Program-made: the position numbers and the translations under genes
Assembly: GCA_046154525.1 (NCBI GenBank)
Contig: JBJXDS010000129.1
Location: 1 to 14,612, forward strand
Length of the DNA stretch: 14,612 nucleotides
Source of the DNA: JABWCE01 sp046154525
Lineage (GTDB): Bacteria; Bacteroidota; Bacteroidia; NS11-12g; UBA9320
Direction of reading: 5' to 3'
In this document: positions 6,201 to 13,973 of the stretch, in pieces
Layout of the letters: each line of letters opens with the position of its first letter
Numbering within the stretch: the first letter of the stretch is position 1
Notes under the pieces: generated by a model
The model's input: only the letters and a program-made list of their open reading frames with translations
What the model was told of the DNA's origin: nothing
Database searches by the model: none

Positions 6201-7958
6201 ATGAATAAAATAGTATCCGGAAAACTAAAAAAATTACTCTTCATCACATCGGCATTTTTGCTTTTCAGCACTGTGAATGCTGCTGCTATTAAGGAAAGTA
6301 TTTCAGGTAAAGCTGTTGACGATGCTACTATTGCAGCAGGCAAAACCATATTTGAAGGAAAATGCCAGAGTTGCCACGCCATCGATAGAAAAATGGTAGG
6401 ACCGGCCTTAAAGGATGTTCATAAACGCCGCAAATTCGAGTGGTTGGTTAAATGGATTGGCAACAACGAGGCTTTAAGAAAAAGCGGTGATAAAGACGCC
6501 ATAGAGGTTTGGGAAAAAAATAACAAGGCGGTTATGTCCAATTTTGCCGATTTAAAAGAAGATGAAATGGCCTCTTTAATAATGTATATAGAGGATGCAA
6601 GTGCAGGAGGAGGAGCGCCAATTGCTGTGGACCCTAAAGCAGGAAATACTCCGGTTGTTGTAGATGAAAAAATAGTAAGCCGGGTGAATTGGTCTTTAAT
6701 ATTATTATTTGTATTGGTAGCCGTTATCCTCTTTATGATTATAAAAATCCTTGATCAGGTATCTATTATTAGAGGAAAAGATATAATCCAATGGAATAAT
6801 GTAAATGGTATTGTATGCCTTGTATTTATGGCAATGGCTTTTGTTGCCTGTTTTTGGGAATTTAGCATACATGGTAGAATGGTATTGCCGGAGGCATCTA
6901 CAGAGCACGGTAGAAAAATAGACCAAATGTTCAACATAACCCTATTTTTTACCGGGATAGTGTTTGTAATTACTGAGTTTTTATTATTTTATTTTGCATT
7001 TAAATACAGAGGTCGTGAAGGTAGAAAAGCATTTCACTATTCTCATAACAACAAGGTAGAGGCAATTTGGACTATCATACCTGCCATTGTTTTAACCGTT
7101 TTGGTTATTGGAGGTTTAAAAACATGGAGAGGAATTACAAACAATCCTGAACGTGGTAAATTTAATATTGAAATATTTGCCTACCAGTTTGGCTGGACAG
7201 GCCGTTACCCGGGTGAAGATGGCAAATTAGGAAAATCGAACTGGAACCTTATTTCTGATAATAACCCATTAGGTGTAGCCCTAAAAGATAGGGCCGAAAA
7301 TTTAATCCCATTGTTAGAACAAGATATTAAGGACCTTGAAAAATTAAAAAAGGAACTACCTAAAAAATTAGCCTTATTAAAAACAACTTTAGGTGGATTG
7401 GCCGGCGATGAACGTAAAACCCATCTGGCCAATATTGAAGAAATAGAAAGTGGTACTGCTGCATCCGACTTAGATATTAAAATCAGGAACCGTACCATCC
7501 AAATTGGCCGAATTAAAGTGTCATTGGAAGAAGCAAATGCCAAAGAATTTTATGATAACACGGGATTGGATGATATAATAGTTAATAATGAAATACATGT
7601 TCCGGTTAACAAAACAGTAACCTTTAAATTAAGGGCAAGGGATGTCCTTCACTCTGCGTATATCCCTATGTTCCGTTCCCAAATAAATGTGGTACCAGGA
7701 CTTGGAACCGAGATAGTTTTTAAGGCCATTGAAACTACTAAAGAAAAGCAGGCTAAACTAAATAGACCCGATTTTGACTACTGGATACTTTGCGCCAAAA
7801 ATTGTGGGGCTGGACATTTTAGTATGAAATTAAAAATTGTAGTAGATACCGAAGCTGATTATCAAAAATGGATAAACAGCCAGGCAGCGGCATTTACCTC
7901 AAAACCTGAAGCACCGGCAAAAGAAGAAGTTAAAAAGGATTCAACTATAAAAGGATAA
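6201..7958 (+). CDS. coxB: Cytochrome c oxidase subunit II with N-terminal cytochrome c domain
   Basis: The electron-entry subunit of an aa3/caa3-type oxidase, 585 residues. A signal peptide or membrane anchor (about 10-28, ending VNAAA) leads into a monoheme cytochrome c domain: CQSCH (Cys55, Cys58, His59) with Met112 the likely axial ligand in AVMSNFADL, ending near MYIEDA. A Gly/Pro linker follows, then four membrane helices (about 163-184, 203-221, 243-268, 287-306); standard COX2 has two, and the extra pair plus MVLPEASTEHG is typical of Bacteroidota. The CuA domain has His484 (DVLHSAY) and CAKNCGAGHFSM (Cys531, Cys535, His539, Met542), a complete CuA set. Between the first CuA-domain strand (AYQFGWTGRY) and NNEIHVPV lies a charged, probably helical insertion (about 343-458). 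The usual Cys-x-Glu-x-Cys glutamate is Lys533. The heme domain is N-terminal, opposite to classical caa3 fusions. coxA follows 24 nt later. Confidence 0.95.
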   Translation: MNKIVSGKLKKLLFITSAFLLFSTVNAAAIKESISGKAVDDATIAAGKTIFEGKCQSCHAIDRKMVGPALKDVHKRRKFEWLVKWIGNNEALRKSGDKDAIEVWEKNNKAVMSNFADLKEDEMASLIMYIEDASAGGGAPIAVDPKAGNTPVVVDEKIVSRVNWSLILLFVLVAVILFMIIKILDQVSIIRGKDIIQWNNVNGIVCLVFMAMAFVACFWEFSIHGRMVLPEASTEHGRKIDQMFNITLFFTGIVFVITEFLLFYFAFKYRGREGRKAFHYSHNNKVEAIWTIIPAIVLTVLVIGGLKTWRGITNNPERGKFNIEIFAYQFGWTGRYPGEDGKLGKSNWNLISDNNPLGVALKDRAENLIPLLEQDIKDLEKLKKELPKKLALLKTTLGGLAGDERKTHLANIEEIESGTAASDLDIKIRNRTIQIGRIKVSLEEANAKEFYDNTGLDDIIVNNEIHVPVNKTVTFKLRARDVLHSAYIPMFRSQINVVPGLGTEIVFKAIETTKEKQAKLNRPDFDYWILCAKNCGAGHFSMKLKIVVDTEADYQKWINSQAAAFTSKPEAPAKEEVKKDSTIKG

Positions 7959-7982
7959 GCTATAAATAATTAAAATTTAAGC

Positions 7983-9890
7983 ATGAACGCAACAGCTACA
8001 CATACTGAAAATGCACACGGACATGATGATCATGGCCACCATCACAAAGAGAGTTTCATAACCAAATATGTTTTCTCTCAGGATCACAAAATGATCTCGA
8101 AGCAGTTCCTTATAACCGGTATTATTATGGGTTGTTTCGGAATGCTTATGTCCATATTATTCAGGTTGCAATTGGCTTGGCCCGATAGCAGCTTTCCTAT
8201 TTTAGAAACCTTGTTGGGCAGCAAATGGGCTCCTGGAGGAAAATTGGACTCTTCATTTTATATGGGTTTGGTTACCATCCACGGAACAATCATGGTGTTC
8301 TTTGTATTGACCGCTGGATTAAGTGGTACATTTAGTAATTTATTAATTCCATTGCAATGTGGTGCCAGGGATATGGCTTCACCATTTTTGAACATGCTAT
8401 CCTATTGGTTTTTCTTCGCTTCATCCTGTGTATTAACATACAGTGTTTTTATTGAATCAGGACCGGCAGCAGCTGGTTGGACAGTTTATCCTCCATTAAG
8501 TGCATTACCTAAATCCATGCCTGGATCAGGATTAGGGATGACCCTTTGGTTAGTTTCCATGATATTATTTATTGGCTCAGCCCTTTTAGGCGGTATTAAT
8601 TATATCACTACTGTTTTAAATATGCGTACCAAAGGTATGTCGATGAACAGAATGCCACTTACAATCTGGGCGTTCTTTTTCACAGCTGTTCTTGGTTTAT
8701 TATCTTTCCCTGTATTATTAGGCGGTTCATTACTTTTGGTTTTCGACCGGAGTTTTGGAACCAGTTTTTATTTAAGTGATATATTTTTAAATGGCGAAGG
8801 TGCTTTGGCCAATAGTGGTGGTAGCCCAATTTTGTTCCAGCATTTATTCTGGTTCTTGGGTCATCCCGAGGTTTATATCATTATTTTACCTGCCCTTGGT
8901 CTTACTTCTGAAATTATAGCCGTAAATGCCCGTAAGCCGATATTTGGTTACACCGCCATGGTAATTTCAATCATTGGTATTGCCTTTTTATCATTTATAG
9001 TTTGGGGTCATCACATGTTTATTACCGGTATGAACCCATTGCTGGGTTTGGTGTTTATGATATTTACACTAATTATCGCGGTGCCGTCGGCGGTCAAGAC
9101 ATTTAATTATTTGGCTACACTTTGGCGGGGAAATATTCAGTTTACCCCAGCCATGTTGTTTGCCATAGGTTTGGTTTCTTTCTTCATTAGCGGTGGTTTA
9201 ACAGGTATTTTCCTTGGAAATGCTGCTATTGATATCCAATTGCACGATACGTATTTTGTGGTTGCCCACTTCCATTTGGTGATGGGTTGTGCGGCAATAT
9301 TTGGCATGATGGCAGGTATTTACCAATGGTTTCCACGTCTATGGGGCCGAATGATGAATAAAACCCTTGGCTACATGCATTTTTGGTTGACTTTAATTGC
9401 TGCATACATGGTATTTTTCCCAATGCACTTTATTGGATTGGCAGGTGTACCACGTCGTTACTATGAATTCTCTGTATTACCTGAATTTGGTGTATGGGAT
9501 GATGTAAACGTAATAATAACCATGGCAGCCATTTTAGGCGCCTTGGCGCAACTTTTATTCCTTTATAATTTTTTCAGCAGTATTTTTTATGGTAAAAAAT
9601 CAGTTCAAAATCCATGGAAATCAAATACATTGGAGTGGACAGCCCCAATAGATGTCAGATTGCACGGCAACTGGCCCGGAGCTATTCCTACAGTTCACCG
9701 CTGGCCATATGATTACAGCAAACCTGGTTATGATGATGATTTCATTCCTCAAACTGTGCCCGATGACGGCAATGAGGAAGCATTAGCTCATAGCCATACT
9801 GCACCTTCGTCGCCTGAAAAGAAAGACCCCACAGAAGTAGTTCACTTCTCGGCTCTGCTTTTGAAATGGCTGGGATTGAAAAATGCTTAA
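7983..9890 (+). CDS. coxA: Cytochrome c oxidase subunit I (heme a / a3-CuB core)
   Basis: Catalytic heme-copper subunit that reduces O2 to water and pumps protons; 635 residues with about 12 membrane helices. Ligands by family analogy: His100 (TIHGTIM) and His431 for heme a, His429 for heme a3 (HDTYFVVAHFHLV), and His294, His343 and His344 for CuB (GHPEVY; WGHHMF). Tyr298 is placed for the His-Tyr crosslink. Glu296 in HPEVY marks an A1-type enzyme. Asp130 and Asn137 (ARDMASPFLN) represent the D-channel entrance, and Lys372 (SAVKTF) the K-channel. The extreme N terminus is His-rich (7-21). A soluble C-terminal tail of about 75 residues (DDDFIPQ onwards) ends in a short hydrophobic stretch. The ATG at 7983 is 24 nt after coxB; co-transcription is very likely. 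Confidence 0.98.
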   Translation: MNATATHTENAHGHDDHGHHHKESFITKYVFSQDHKMISKQFLITGIIMGCFGMLMSILFRLQLAWPDSSFPILETLLGSKWAPGGKLDSSFYMGLVTIHGTIMVFFVLTAGLSGTFSNLLIPLQCGARDMASPFLNMLSYWFFFASSCVLTYSVFIESGPAAAGWTVYPPLSALPKSMPGSGLGMTLWLVSMILFIGSALLGGINYITTVLNMRTKGMSMNRMPLTIWAFFFTAVLGLLSFPVLLGGSLLLVFDRSFGTSFYLSDIFLNGEGALANSGGSPILFQHLFWFLGHPEVYIIILPALGLTSEIIAVNARKPIFGYTAMVISIIGIAFLSFIVWGHHMFITGMNPLLGLVFMIFTLIIAVPSAVKTFNYLATLWRGNIQFTPAMLFAIGLVSFFISGGLTGIFLGNAAIDIQLHDTYFVVAHFHLVMGCAAIFGMMAGIYQWFPRLWGRMMNKTLGYMHFWLTLIAAYMVFFPMHFIGLAGVPRRYYEFSVLPEFGVWDDVNVIITMAAILGALAQLLFLYNFFSSIFYGKKSVQNPWKSNTLEWTAPIDVRLHGNWPGAIPTVHRWPYDYSKPGYDDDFIPQTVPDDGNEEALAHSHTAPSSPEKKDPTEVVHFSALLLKWLGLKNA

Positions 9891-9952
9891 ACGTAGTATT
9901 GATATTGGCTATTAGCCATAGCAAAAAATAAAATATTCAATTAACCGAAACG

Positions 9953-10969
9953 GTGTTTAGAGAAAAATTTTTTAACAAAGTTTGTTTTCTAAGTGCAGTT
10001 TCGGTTTTTTTATTGTTCATTCTTGGAGGTCTTGTTCGCAGCACGGGTTCTGGAATGGGATGCCCTGACTGGCCAAGGTGCTTTGGCAAAGCAGTCCCTC
10101 CTACCGATGAATCCCAACTTCCTGAAAATTATAAAGAACAATTTTTAGAAAAACGTCTTAAAAAAGCCGAACGCTTTACCCAATTATTAAATAATTTAGG
10201 GTTTCACAAATTAGCCGAAAAAGTAAAGAACGATCCACAGTTAAAAATAGCTCATCCCTACAATCGTAAAACAGCTTACATAGAATGGATAAACCGTTTG
10301 TTCGGGGCATTGACCGGAATTTTTGCTTTATTATCTATCATTTCAGGATTTGCCATACGAAAAGAAAAATCAAAACAATTCCGTTGGGTTTTGTTTGGCA
10401 CTTTTTGGGTAATATTTAATGGCTGGCTTGGCAGTGTTGTGGTACAAACCAATCTTGTTCCCGGAATTGTTACAGTTCATTATGCCGCGGCATATCTGGC
10501 TATGGGTGGTTTTATTTTTGCTTTACCAAAAAATCAAAATTTAAATTTTTCAAGCCTTCAAACCCACCTTTTATTTGCTTCACTCCTACTTTTAATAACT
10601 GAAATATTTTTGGGTACTACCACCCGCGAAATTATAGATACCTTAAAACAGAATGATAATTTTGAACTGAATGCCCGAACTGTTTGGATACCCGGGCTCG
10701 TGTTCTCCATCCATCGCTTATTGGGCATAATTCTTTTCGGCATCAATCTCTATTTTTTTTATTCTCTTAAAAAATCAGGAGCCGACAAAATCCTTTTAAA
10801 ATTTCAAACCCTTATTATTTTTCTTTTTACTCTTCAAATAGCCAGTGGGTTTACCAATGTGTTTTATGATATTCCTGCTCTGGTTAATGTTATACATATT
10901 TCGGCAAGTGCCGGGGTGGTGGGTTTGCAATTATGGATGATGAGGAATAGATTGAAACCTATTTTATAG
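9953..10969 (+). CDS. ctaA: Heme A synthase (CtaA/COX15 family)
   Basis: Oxidises the C8 methyl of heme O to the formyl group of heme A, supplying the cofactor for CoxA. The 338-residue protein has about eight membrane helices in two related halves. The first helix ends LGGLVRSTGSGMGCPDWPRC (24-43), with Cys37 and Cys43 as the loop cysteine pair seen in many CtaA proteins. Then comes a long charged extracytoplasmic loop (about 44-107), as I recall from Bacteroidota homologues. Heme-ligand candidates are His176 (VTVHYA), His254 (FSIHRL) and His315 (NVIHIS). The equivalent of the first-half His reads EWINRL, with Asn114 replacing His after Glu111. Start is GTG at 9953, the first start before the hydrophobic N-terminal helix; 62 nt separate it from coxA. 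Function is assigned from family and the oxidase context. Confidence 0.93.
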   Translation: MFREKFFNKVCFLSAVSVFLLFILGGLVRSTGSGMGCPDWPRCFGKAVPPTDESQLPENYKEQFLEKRLKKAERFTQLLNNLGFHKLAEKVKNDPQLKIAHPYNRKTAYIEWINRLFGALTGIFALLSIISGFAIRKEKSKQFRWVLFGTFWVIFNGWLGSVVVQTNLVPGIVTVHYAAAYLAMGGFIFALPKNQNLNFSSLQTHLLFASLLLLITEIFLGTTTREIIDTLKQNDNFELNARTVWIPGLVFSIHRLLGIILFGINLYFFYSLKKSGADKILLKFQTLIIFLFTLQIASGFTNVFYDIPALVNVIHISASAGVVGLQLWMMRNRLKPIL

Positions 10970-11332
10970 AATATTTTTATTTTACTTTTCCTTTGATTAT
11001 TGATCAACCACTAGATAAAAACTAAAAAAACATCACACCGCCCTGATTCGTGTCTTCACTAATAAGAATATTACCAACTAAAACTTCTTCTGTATATTTT
11101 TCTAATATCAAAATTCAATTTTCTTTAATTCGTAAATCAATGACCTATAATTTCGATTCGTGCAGAAAAGAATCAGATCGTAGAAATCATGGATGGATTT
11201 TTATTATTTATCATTTGTTTAATCTATCTTATCTTTATTCATTCTAAATAAATTCTTGCTTGAAAGCCGCCTTAGATTTGTTAAATTCGCGGCACGTTTC
11301 AGGAACCTAAAAAGACCTCTAACCGCGCGTTA
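10970..11332. other. 363-nt intergenic gap between ctaA and ctaB
   Basis: AT-rich spacer that breaks the otherwise tight oxidase cluster. A 65-codon frame with a GTG start (11050-11247) is open here, but it has no recognisable domain, no convincing start context and an unordered composition, so I do not call it. The last 80 nt hold a possible promoter with flanking GC-rich arms, listed separately. I see no tRNA or other RNA gene. Confidence 0.6.
11262..11300 (+). promoter_or_regulatory. Candidate promoter -7 box inside an interrupted inverted repeat, upstream of ctaB
   Basis: TAGATTTG at 11273-11280 matches the Bacteroidota -7 consensus TAnnTTTG exactly. It is bracketed by GCCGC (11266-11270) and GCGGC (11289-11293). 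Outer GAAA (11262-11265) and TTTC (11297-11300) extend the symmetry after a 3-nt ACG bulge. No good -33 TTTG is present at the standard distance; TTG at 11256-11258 is closer (14 nt) than usual. This could be a start site with an operator for ctaB-coxC-coxC-coxD-sco, or coincidence. Confidence 0.33.
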
Positions 11333-12226
11333 ATGATTAAAACCCTCACAGTAGAAAAACCATTTAATTTAAAAGCCAAATTGGTTGATTATAAACAATT
11401 GCTTAAAATGCGATTGACCTTCACTGTGGTACTGTCTGCCGTTTTGGGTTACCTAATAGCTTTTCAAAATGGAATAGATTGGCAAGCTGTTTTGGTTTTA
11501 ACTGTGGGTGGTTTTTTGGTAGTTGGTTCAGCCAATGGTATCAACCAGATTATTGAAAAAGATTTTGACAGCAAAATGCTTCGAACAAATGATCGTCCTT
11601 TGGCCACCAATCGAATGTCGGTTGCCGAAGCTGCCGTTTTTTGCACATTAACCGGAATTGCGGGTATCGCCATTTTAGGAAACTATCTCAATCAATTAAG
11701 CGCCATATTGGGCTTTGCCTCATTGGTTTCATACGCTTTTATTTATACACCGTTAAAACGCTATTCATCCTTTGCGGTTTTTGTTGGGGCATTTCCCGGA
11801 GCCATTCCTCCCCTATTGGGCTGGGTAGCAGCACGGGGAACCATTGATATGGGCGGGATAACTTTATTTGCTTTGCAATTTATATGGCAGTTTCCCCACT
11901 TTTGGGCCATTGCCTGGATATTGGACGATGATTATAAAAGGGCAGGCTATTATTTGTTACCATCTAAAGAGGGCAGAAATAAGAAATCTGCTTTTTTAAC
12001 AGTAGTTTATACCTTGGCACTAATTCCAATTTCGGGTATTCCATATATTATTGGAATGTCAGGAATGGTTTCATTAATTATTGCGGTAGCCTGTGGTATT
12101 TTACTTTCGTTGCAAGCTATTAAACTTTATAAAACCTGCGAAGTAAAGGATGCCAAACGGCTGATGTTTTATTCCATTATCTACAACCCTGTAGTATTAT
12201 TGGCTTTATTTATTGACAAATTATGA
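11333..12226 (+). CDS. ctaB: Protoheme IX farnesyltransferase (heme O synthase)
   Basis: Membrane UbiA-type prenyltransferase that attaches a farnesyl group to heme B, making heme O for CtaA. The 297-residue length is normal. The first polyprenyl-diphosphate/Mg site is NQIIEKDFDSKMLRTNDRPL (71-90), carrying Glu75, Asp77 and Asp79 and the RTxxRPL signature. The second acidic site is ILDDDYKRAGYYLLP (196-210). IYTPLKRYSSFAVFVGAFPG (137-156) and WQFPHFWAIAW (185-195) are also characteristic. About nine membrane helices are expected. The ATG at 11333 is preceded by GCGCGTTA and no Shine-Dalgarno. The stop overlaps the next gene's ATG by 4 nt (ATGA), a sign of translational coupling to coxC. Confidence 0.96.
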   Translation: MIKTLTVEKPFNLKAKLVDYKQLLKMRLTFTVVLSAVLGYLIAFQNGIDWQAVLVLTVGGFLVVGSANGINQIIEKDFDSKMLRTNDRPLATNRMSVAEAAVFCTLTGIAGIAILGNYLNQLSAILGFASLVSYAFIYTPLKRYSSFAVFVGAFPGAIPPLLGWVAARGTIDMGGITLFALQFIWQFPHFWAIAWILDDDYKRAGYYLLPSKEGRNKKSAFLTVVYTLALIPISGIPYIIGMSGMVSLIIAVACGILLSLQAIKLYKTCEVKDAKRLMFYSIIYNPVVLLALFIDKL

Positions 12227-12819
12227 TGGCGGCGATAGAAGAAACCGATTACGAATTCGACCCCAAGAGGGTAAATCCCAAAATATTTGCCTTGTGGCTT
12301 TTGTGCATTGCCGTTGTTATGCTATTTGCCGGGCTCACCAGTGCTTACATAGTAAGGATGGGCGAAGGTAATTGGTATAAATTTGATCTTCCGGTTCAGT
12401 TTTTATATAGTACTATAACAATTGTGGTAAGCAGTTGCACTATGGTTTGGGCTTACCGTTCCGCTAAAAATGATGACCTTTTGCAAATGAAGATTGGCCT
12501 AATTCTGACATTTATTTTAGGTGTTGGATTTTTATATTTACAATTTATGGGCTGGAAAGCAATGGTGGCCATGGATCTTTATTTAGCCGATCCTGTAAAT
12601 GGGGACAGGGTTTCAGCCACATTTATTTATTTTCTTTCGGGCTTGCACCTCGCCCATATTTTGGGTGGAATTATTTTCCTTTTTATTCAGGTAATCAGGG
12701 CTTTTAGGTTAAATATCCACAGGAAAAACCTGTTGTCAATAAATATGTGTAATACTTATTGGCACTTTGTTGGAATCCTTTGGGTTTATTTATATTTATT
12801 TTTTTACTTTGCGCACTGA
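12223..12819 (+). CDS. coxC: Cytochrome c oxidase subunit III, first copy
   Basis: A 198-residue five-helix subunit III of the COX3 family, which stabilises the core and the proton uptake path. Helices fall at about 21-43, 60-78, 91-110, 132-158 and 179-196. Family marks are FAGLTSAYIV (35-44) in the first helix, FLSGLHLAHILGGIIFLF (137-154) and YWHFVGILWVYLYLFFYF (179-196). The start ATG at 12223 overlaps the ctaB stop in ATGA, and a second in-frame ATG follows directly, so initiation could be at either. It lacks the two N-terminal helices of mitochondrial-type COX3, as usual for short bacterial versions. A second, diverged COX3 follows 5 nt downstream. Confidence 0.93.
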   Translation: MMAAIEETDYEFDPKRVNPKIFALWLLCIAVVMLFAGLTSAYIVRMGEGNWYKFDLPVQFLYSTITIVVSSCTMVWAYRSAKNDDLLQMKIGLILTFILGVGFLYLQFMGWKAMVAMDLYLADPVNGDRVSATFIYFLSGLHLAHILGGIIFLFIQVIRAFRLNIHRKNLLSINMCNTYWHFVGILWVYLYLFFYFAH

Positions 12820-12824
12820 AAAAT

Positions 12825-13586
12825 ATGTCAACAGATTCAGCTACAGTTTCAACAACTAAAACATGGGCGGGTGGCCGTTCCCCTTACAATGTAAGTTACG
12901 GCAAGTTAATGATGTGGATTTTCCTCCTGTCGGATGCCTTTACATTTTCATCGCTATTAATAGGTTATGGTGCCGTTAGGTTTAGCTACCCGGCTCCTAC
13001 TCCTTTATCTGTCGAACATGCGATAGCTCCATTAACGCATCTTGAACACAATTTTGTAGAAGAAATGCAAACTATTGGTGCTTTTGATGAAAAACATTGG
13101 CCGGCTCCCGAACTGGTTTTTAATCACTTTCCATTTTTACATGGTATTCACTTACCTTTAATGTTTGTTAGTTTAATGACCTTCATTCTGATTTTCAGTT
13201 CGGTCACCATGGTGTTGGCCGTAGAGGCAGGGCACCGGATGGACAAAAAGAAGGTAGTAATTTATATGTTTTATACCATTTTGGGTGGTTTGGCATTTTT
13301 AGGTTGCCAGGCGTGGGAATGGACTCAATTTATAACCGAAGGTGCTACATTATATCATAACCCATTTGGGCCGGCACATTTTGCTGCGCTCTTTTTCATA
13401 GTTACAGGGTTTCATGGATTTCACGTATTTAGCGGGGTTGTTTTCAACTATATCATTTTTCATAATTCAAGAAAAGGTATGTATGAACGCCGTGGCCATT
13501 ATGAAATGGTAGAAAAGGTTGGATTATACTGGCACTTTGTAGATTTGGTTTGGGTATTTGTATTTACCTTCTTCTATCTTATTTAA
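12825..13586 (+). CDS. coxC: Cytochrome c oxidase subunit III, second copy
   Basis: A 253-residue paralogue of the preceding subunit. I use the ATG at 12825, 5 nt after the upstream stop; the same frame is open to a TTG at 12759 inside the previous gene, but that extension is out-of-frame coxC sequence. Visible: KLMMWIFLLSDAFTFSSLL (27-45) helix 1, a long extracytoplasmic loop (about 53-105) rich in Pro, His and acidic residues, LHGIHLPLMF (105-114), LGCQAWEWTQFITEG (159-173) with the conserved helix carboxylate region, HFAALFFIVTGFHGFHVFSG (185-204), and YWHFVDLVWVFVFTFFYL at the C terminus. The QAWEW and TGFHGFHV blocks match classical COX3 better than the first copy does. Tandem subunit III genes are familiar in Bacteroidota oxidase clusters. 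Confidence 0.93.
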   Translation: MSTDSATVSTTKTWAGGRSPYNVSYGKLMMWIFLLSDAFTFSSLLIGYGAVRFSYPAPTPLSVEHAIAPLTHLEHNFVEEMQTIGAFDEKHWPAPELVFNHFPFLHGIHLPLMFVSLMTFILIFSSVTMVLAVEAGHRMDKKKVVIYMFYTILGGLAFLGCQAWEWTQFITEGATLYHNPFGPAHFAALFFIVTGFHGFHVFSGVVFNYIIFHNSRKGMYERRGHYEMVEKVGLYWHFVDLVWVFVFTFFYLI

Positions 13587-13637
13587 TTAGAATATTTAAA
13601 AGCAATTAAAAGTTTAACAATTTAGCAATTCAAAAAA

Positions 13638-13973
13638 ATGCAAAGCGATAATAAAAACGAATACATCCCTGAAACCTACATACCGCATGTGGAAAGCAAC
13701 GGGACCAAAGAAATATGGAGAACCCTTGTAATACTTTCCATATTGACAGTGGTGGATATTGTACTTTATTTTAGTATGCCACCCTGGGGAGGTTTTAGAA
13801 ACTTTACCTTTATAGTTTTAGGTGTTGTTAAAGCCTATTATATAGTTGCTTCCTTTATGCACATGAAGCATGAAAAAATTGACCTTGCCGCATGCATCAT
13901 TGTTCCTTTTCTATTAGTGTTAGGATTGGTAGCTGGTCTTCTTTATGAGGGCAATTTCTGGTTGTCGGCCTAA
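13638..13973 (+). CDS. coxD: Cytochrome c oxidase subunit IV-like protein (prokaryotic COX4)
   Basis: A 111-residue small subunit of the bacterial oxidase (COX4_pro type), probably contacting subunits I and III in the inner membrane. It has a polar N terminus (1-26), then three membrane helices at about 29-47, 54-75 and 82-103. The segment KAYYIVASFMHMKHEKIDL (65-83) is the family signature, with the HMKHE turn between helices 2 and 3. Short LLYEGNFW follows at the C terminus. It starts 51 nt after the second coxC, and its TAA is directly followed by the ATG of the SCO gene, with no spacer. Confidence 0.9.
   Translation: MQSDNKNEYIPETYIPHVESNGTKEIWRTLVILSILTVVDIVLYFSMPPWGGFRNFTFIVLGVVKAYYIVASFMHMKHEKIDLAACIIVPFLLVLGLVAGLLYEGNFWLSA

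Noticed and set aside
7205..7543. 112-codon minus-strand open frame inside coxB
   Set aside because: Antisense to the well-supported coxB reading frame; openness is explained by the Lys/Glu-rich insertion on the + strand.
9906..9918. Short hairpin TGGCT-ATT-AGCCA between coxA and ctaA
   Set aside because: Only a 5-bp stem followed by an A-run rather than a T-run; too weak to call a terminator, and the genes appear to form one operon.
11000..11007. TTGATCAA palindrome just after ctaA
   Set aside because: Eight bases, expected by chance in AT-rich DNA; no T-run and no second copy nearby.
11050..11247. 65-codon frame with GTG start in the ctaA-ctaB gap
   Set aside because: No recognisable domain, no hydrophobic or helical order, unsupported start; more likely a chance open frame in AT-rich spacer.
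12759..12824. 22-residue N-terminal extension of the second coxC
   Set aside because: It overlaps the end of the first coxC in another frame; ATG at 12825 is the natural start 5 nt after the upstream stop.
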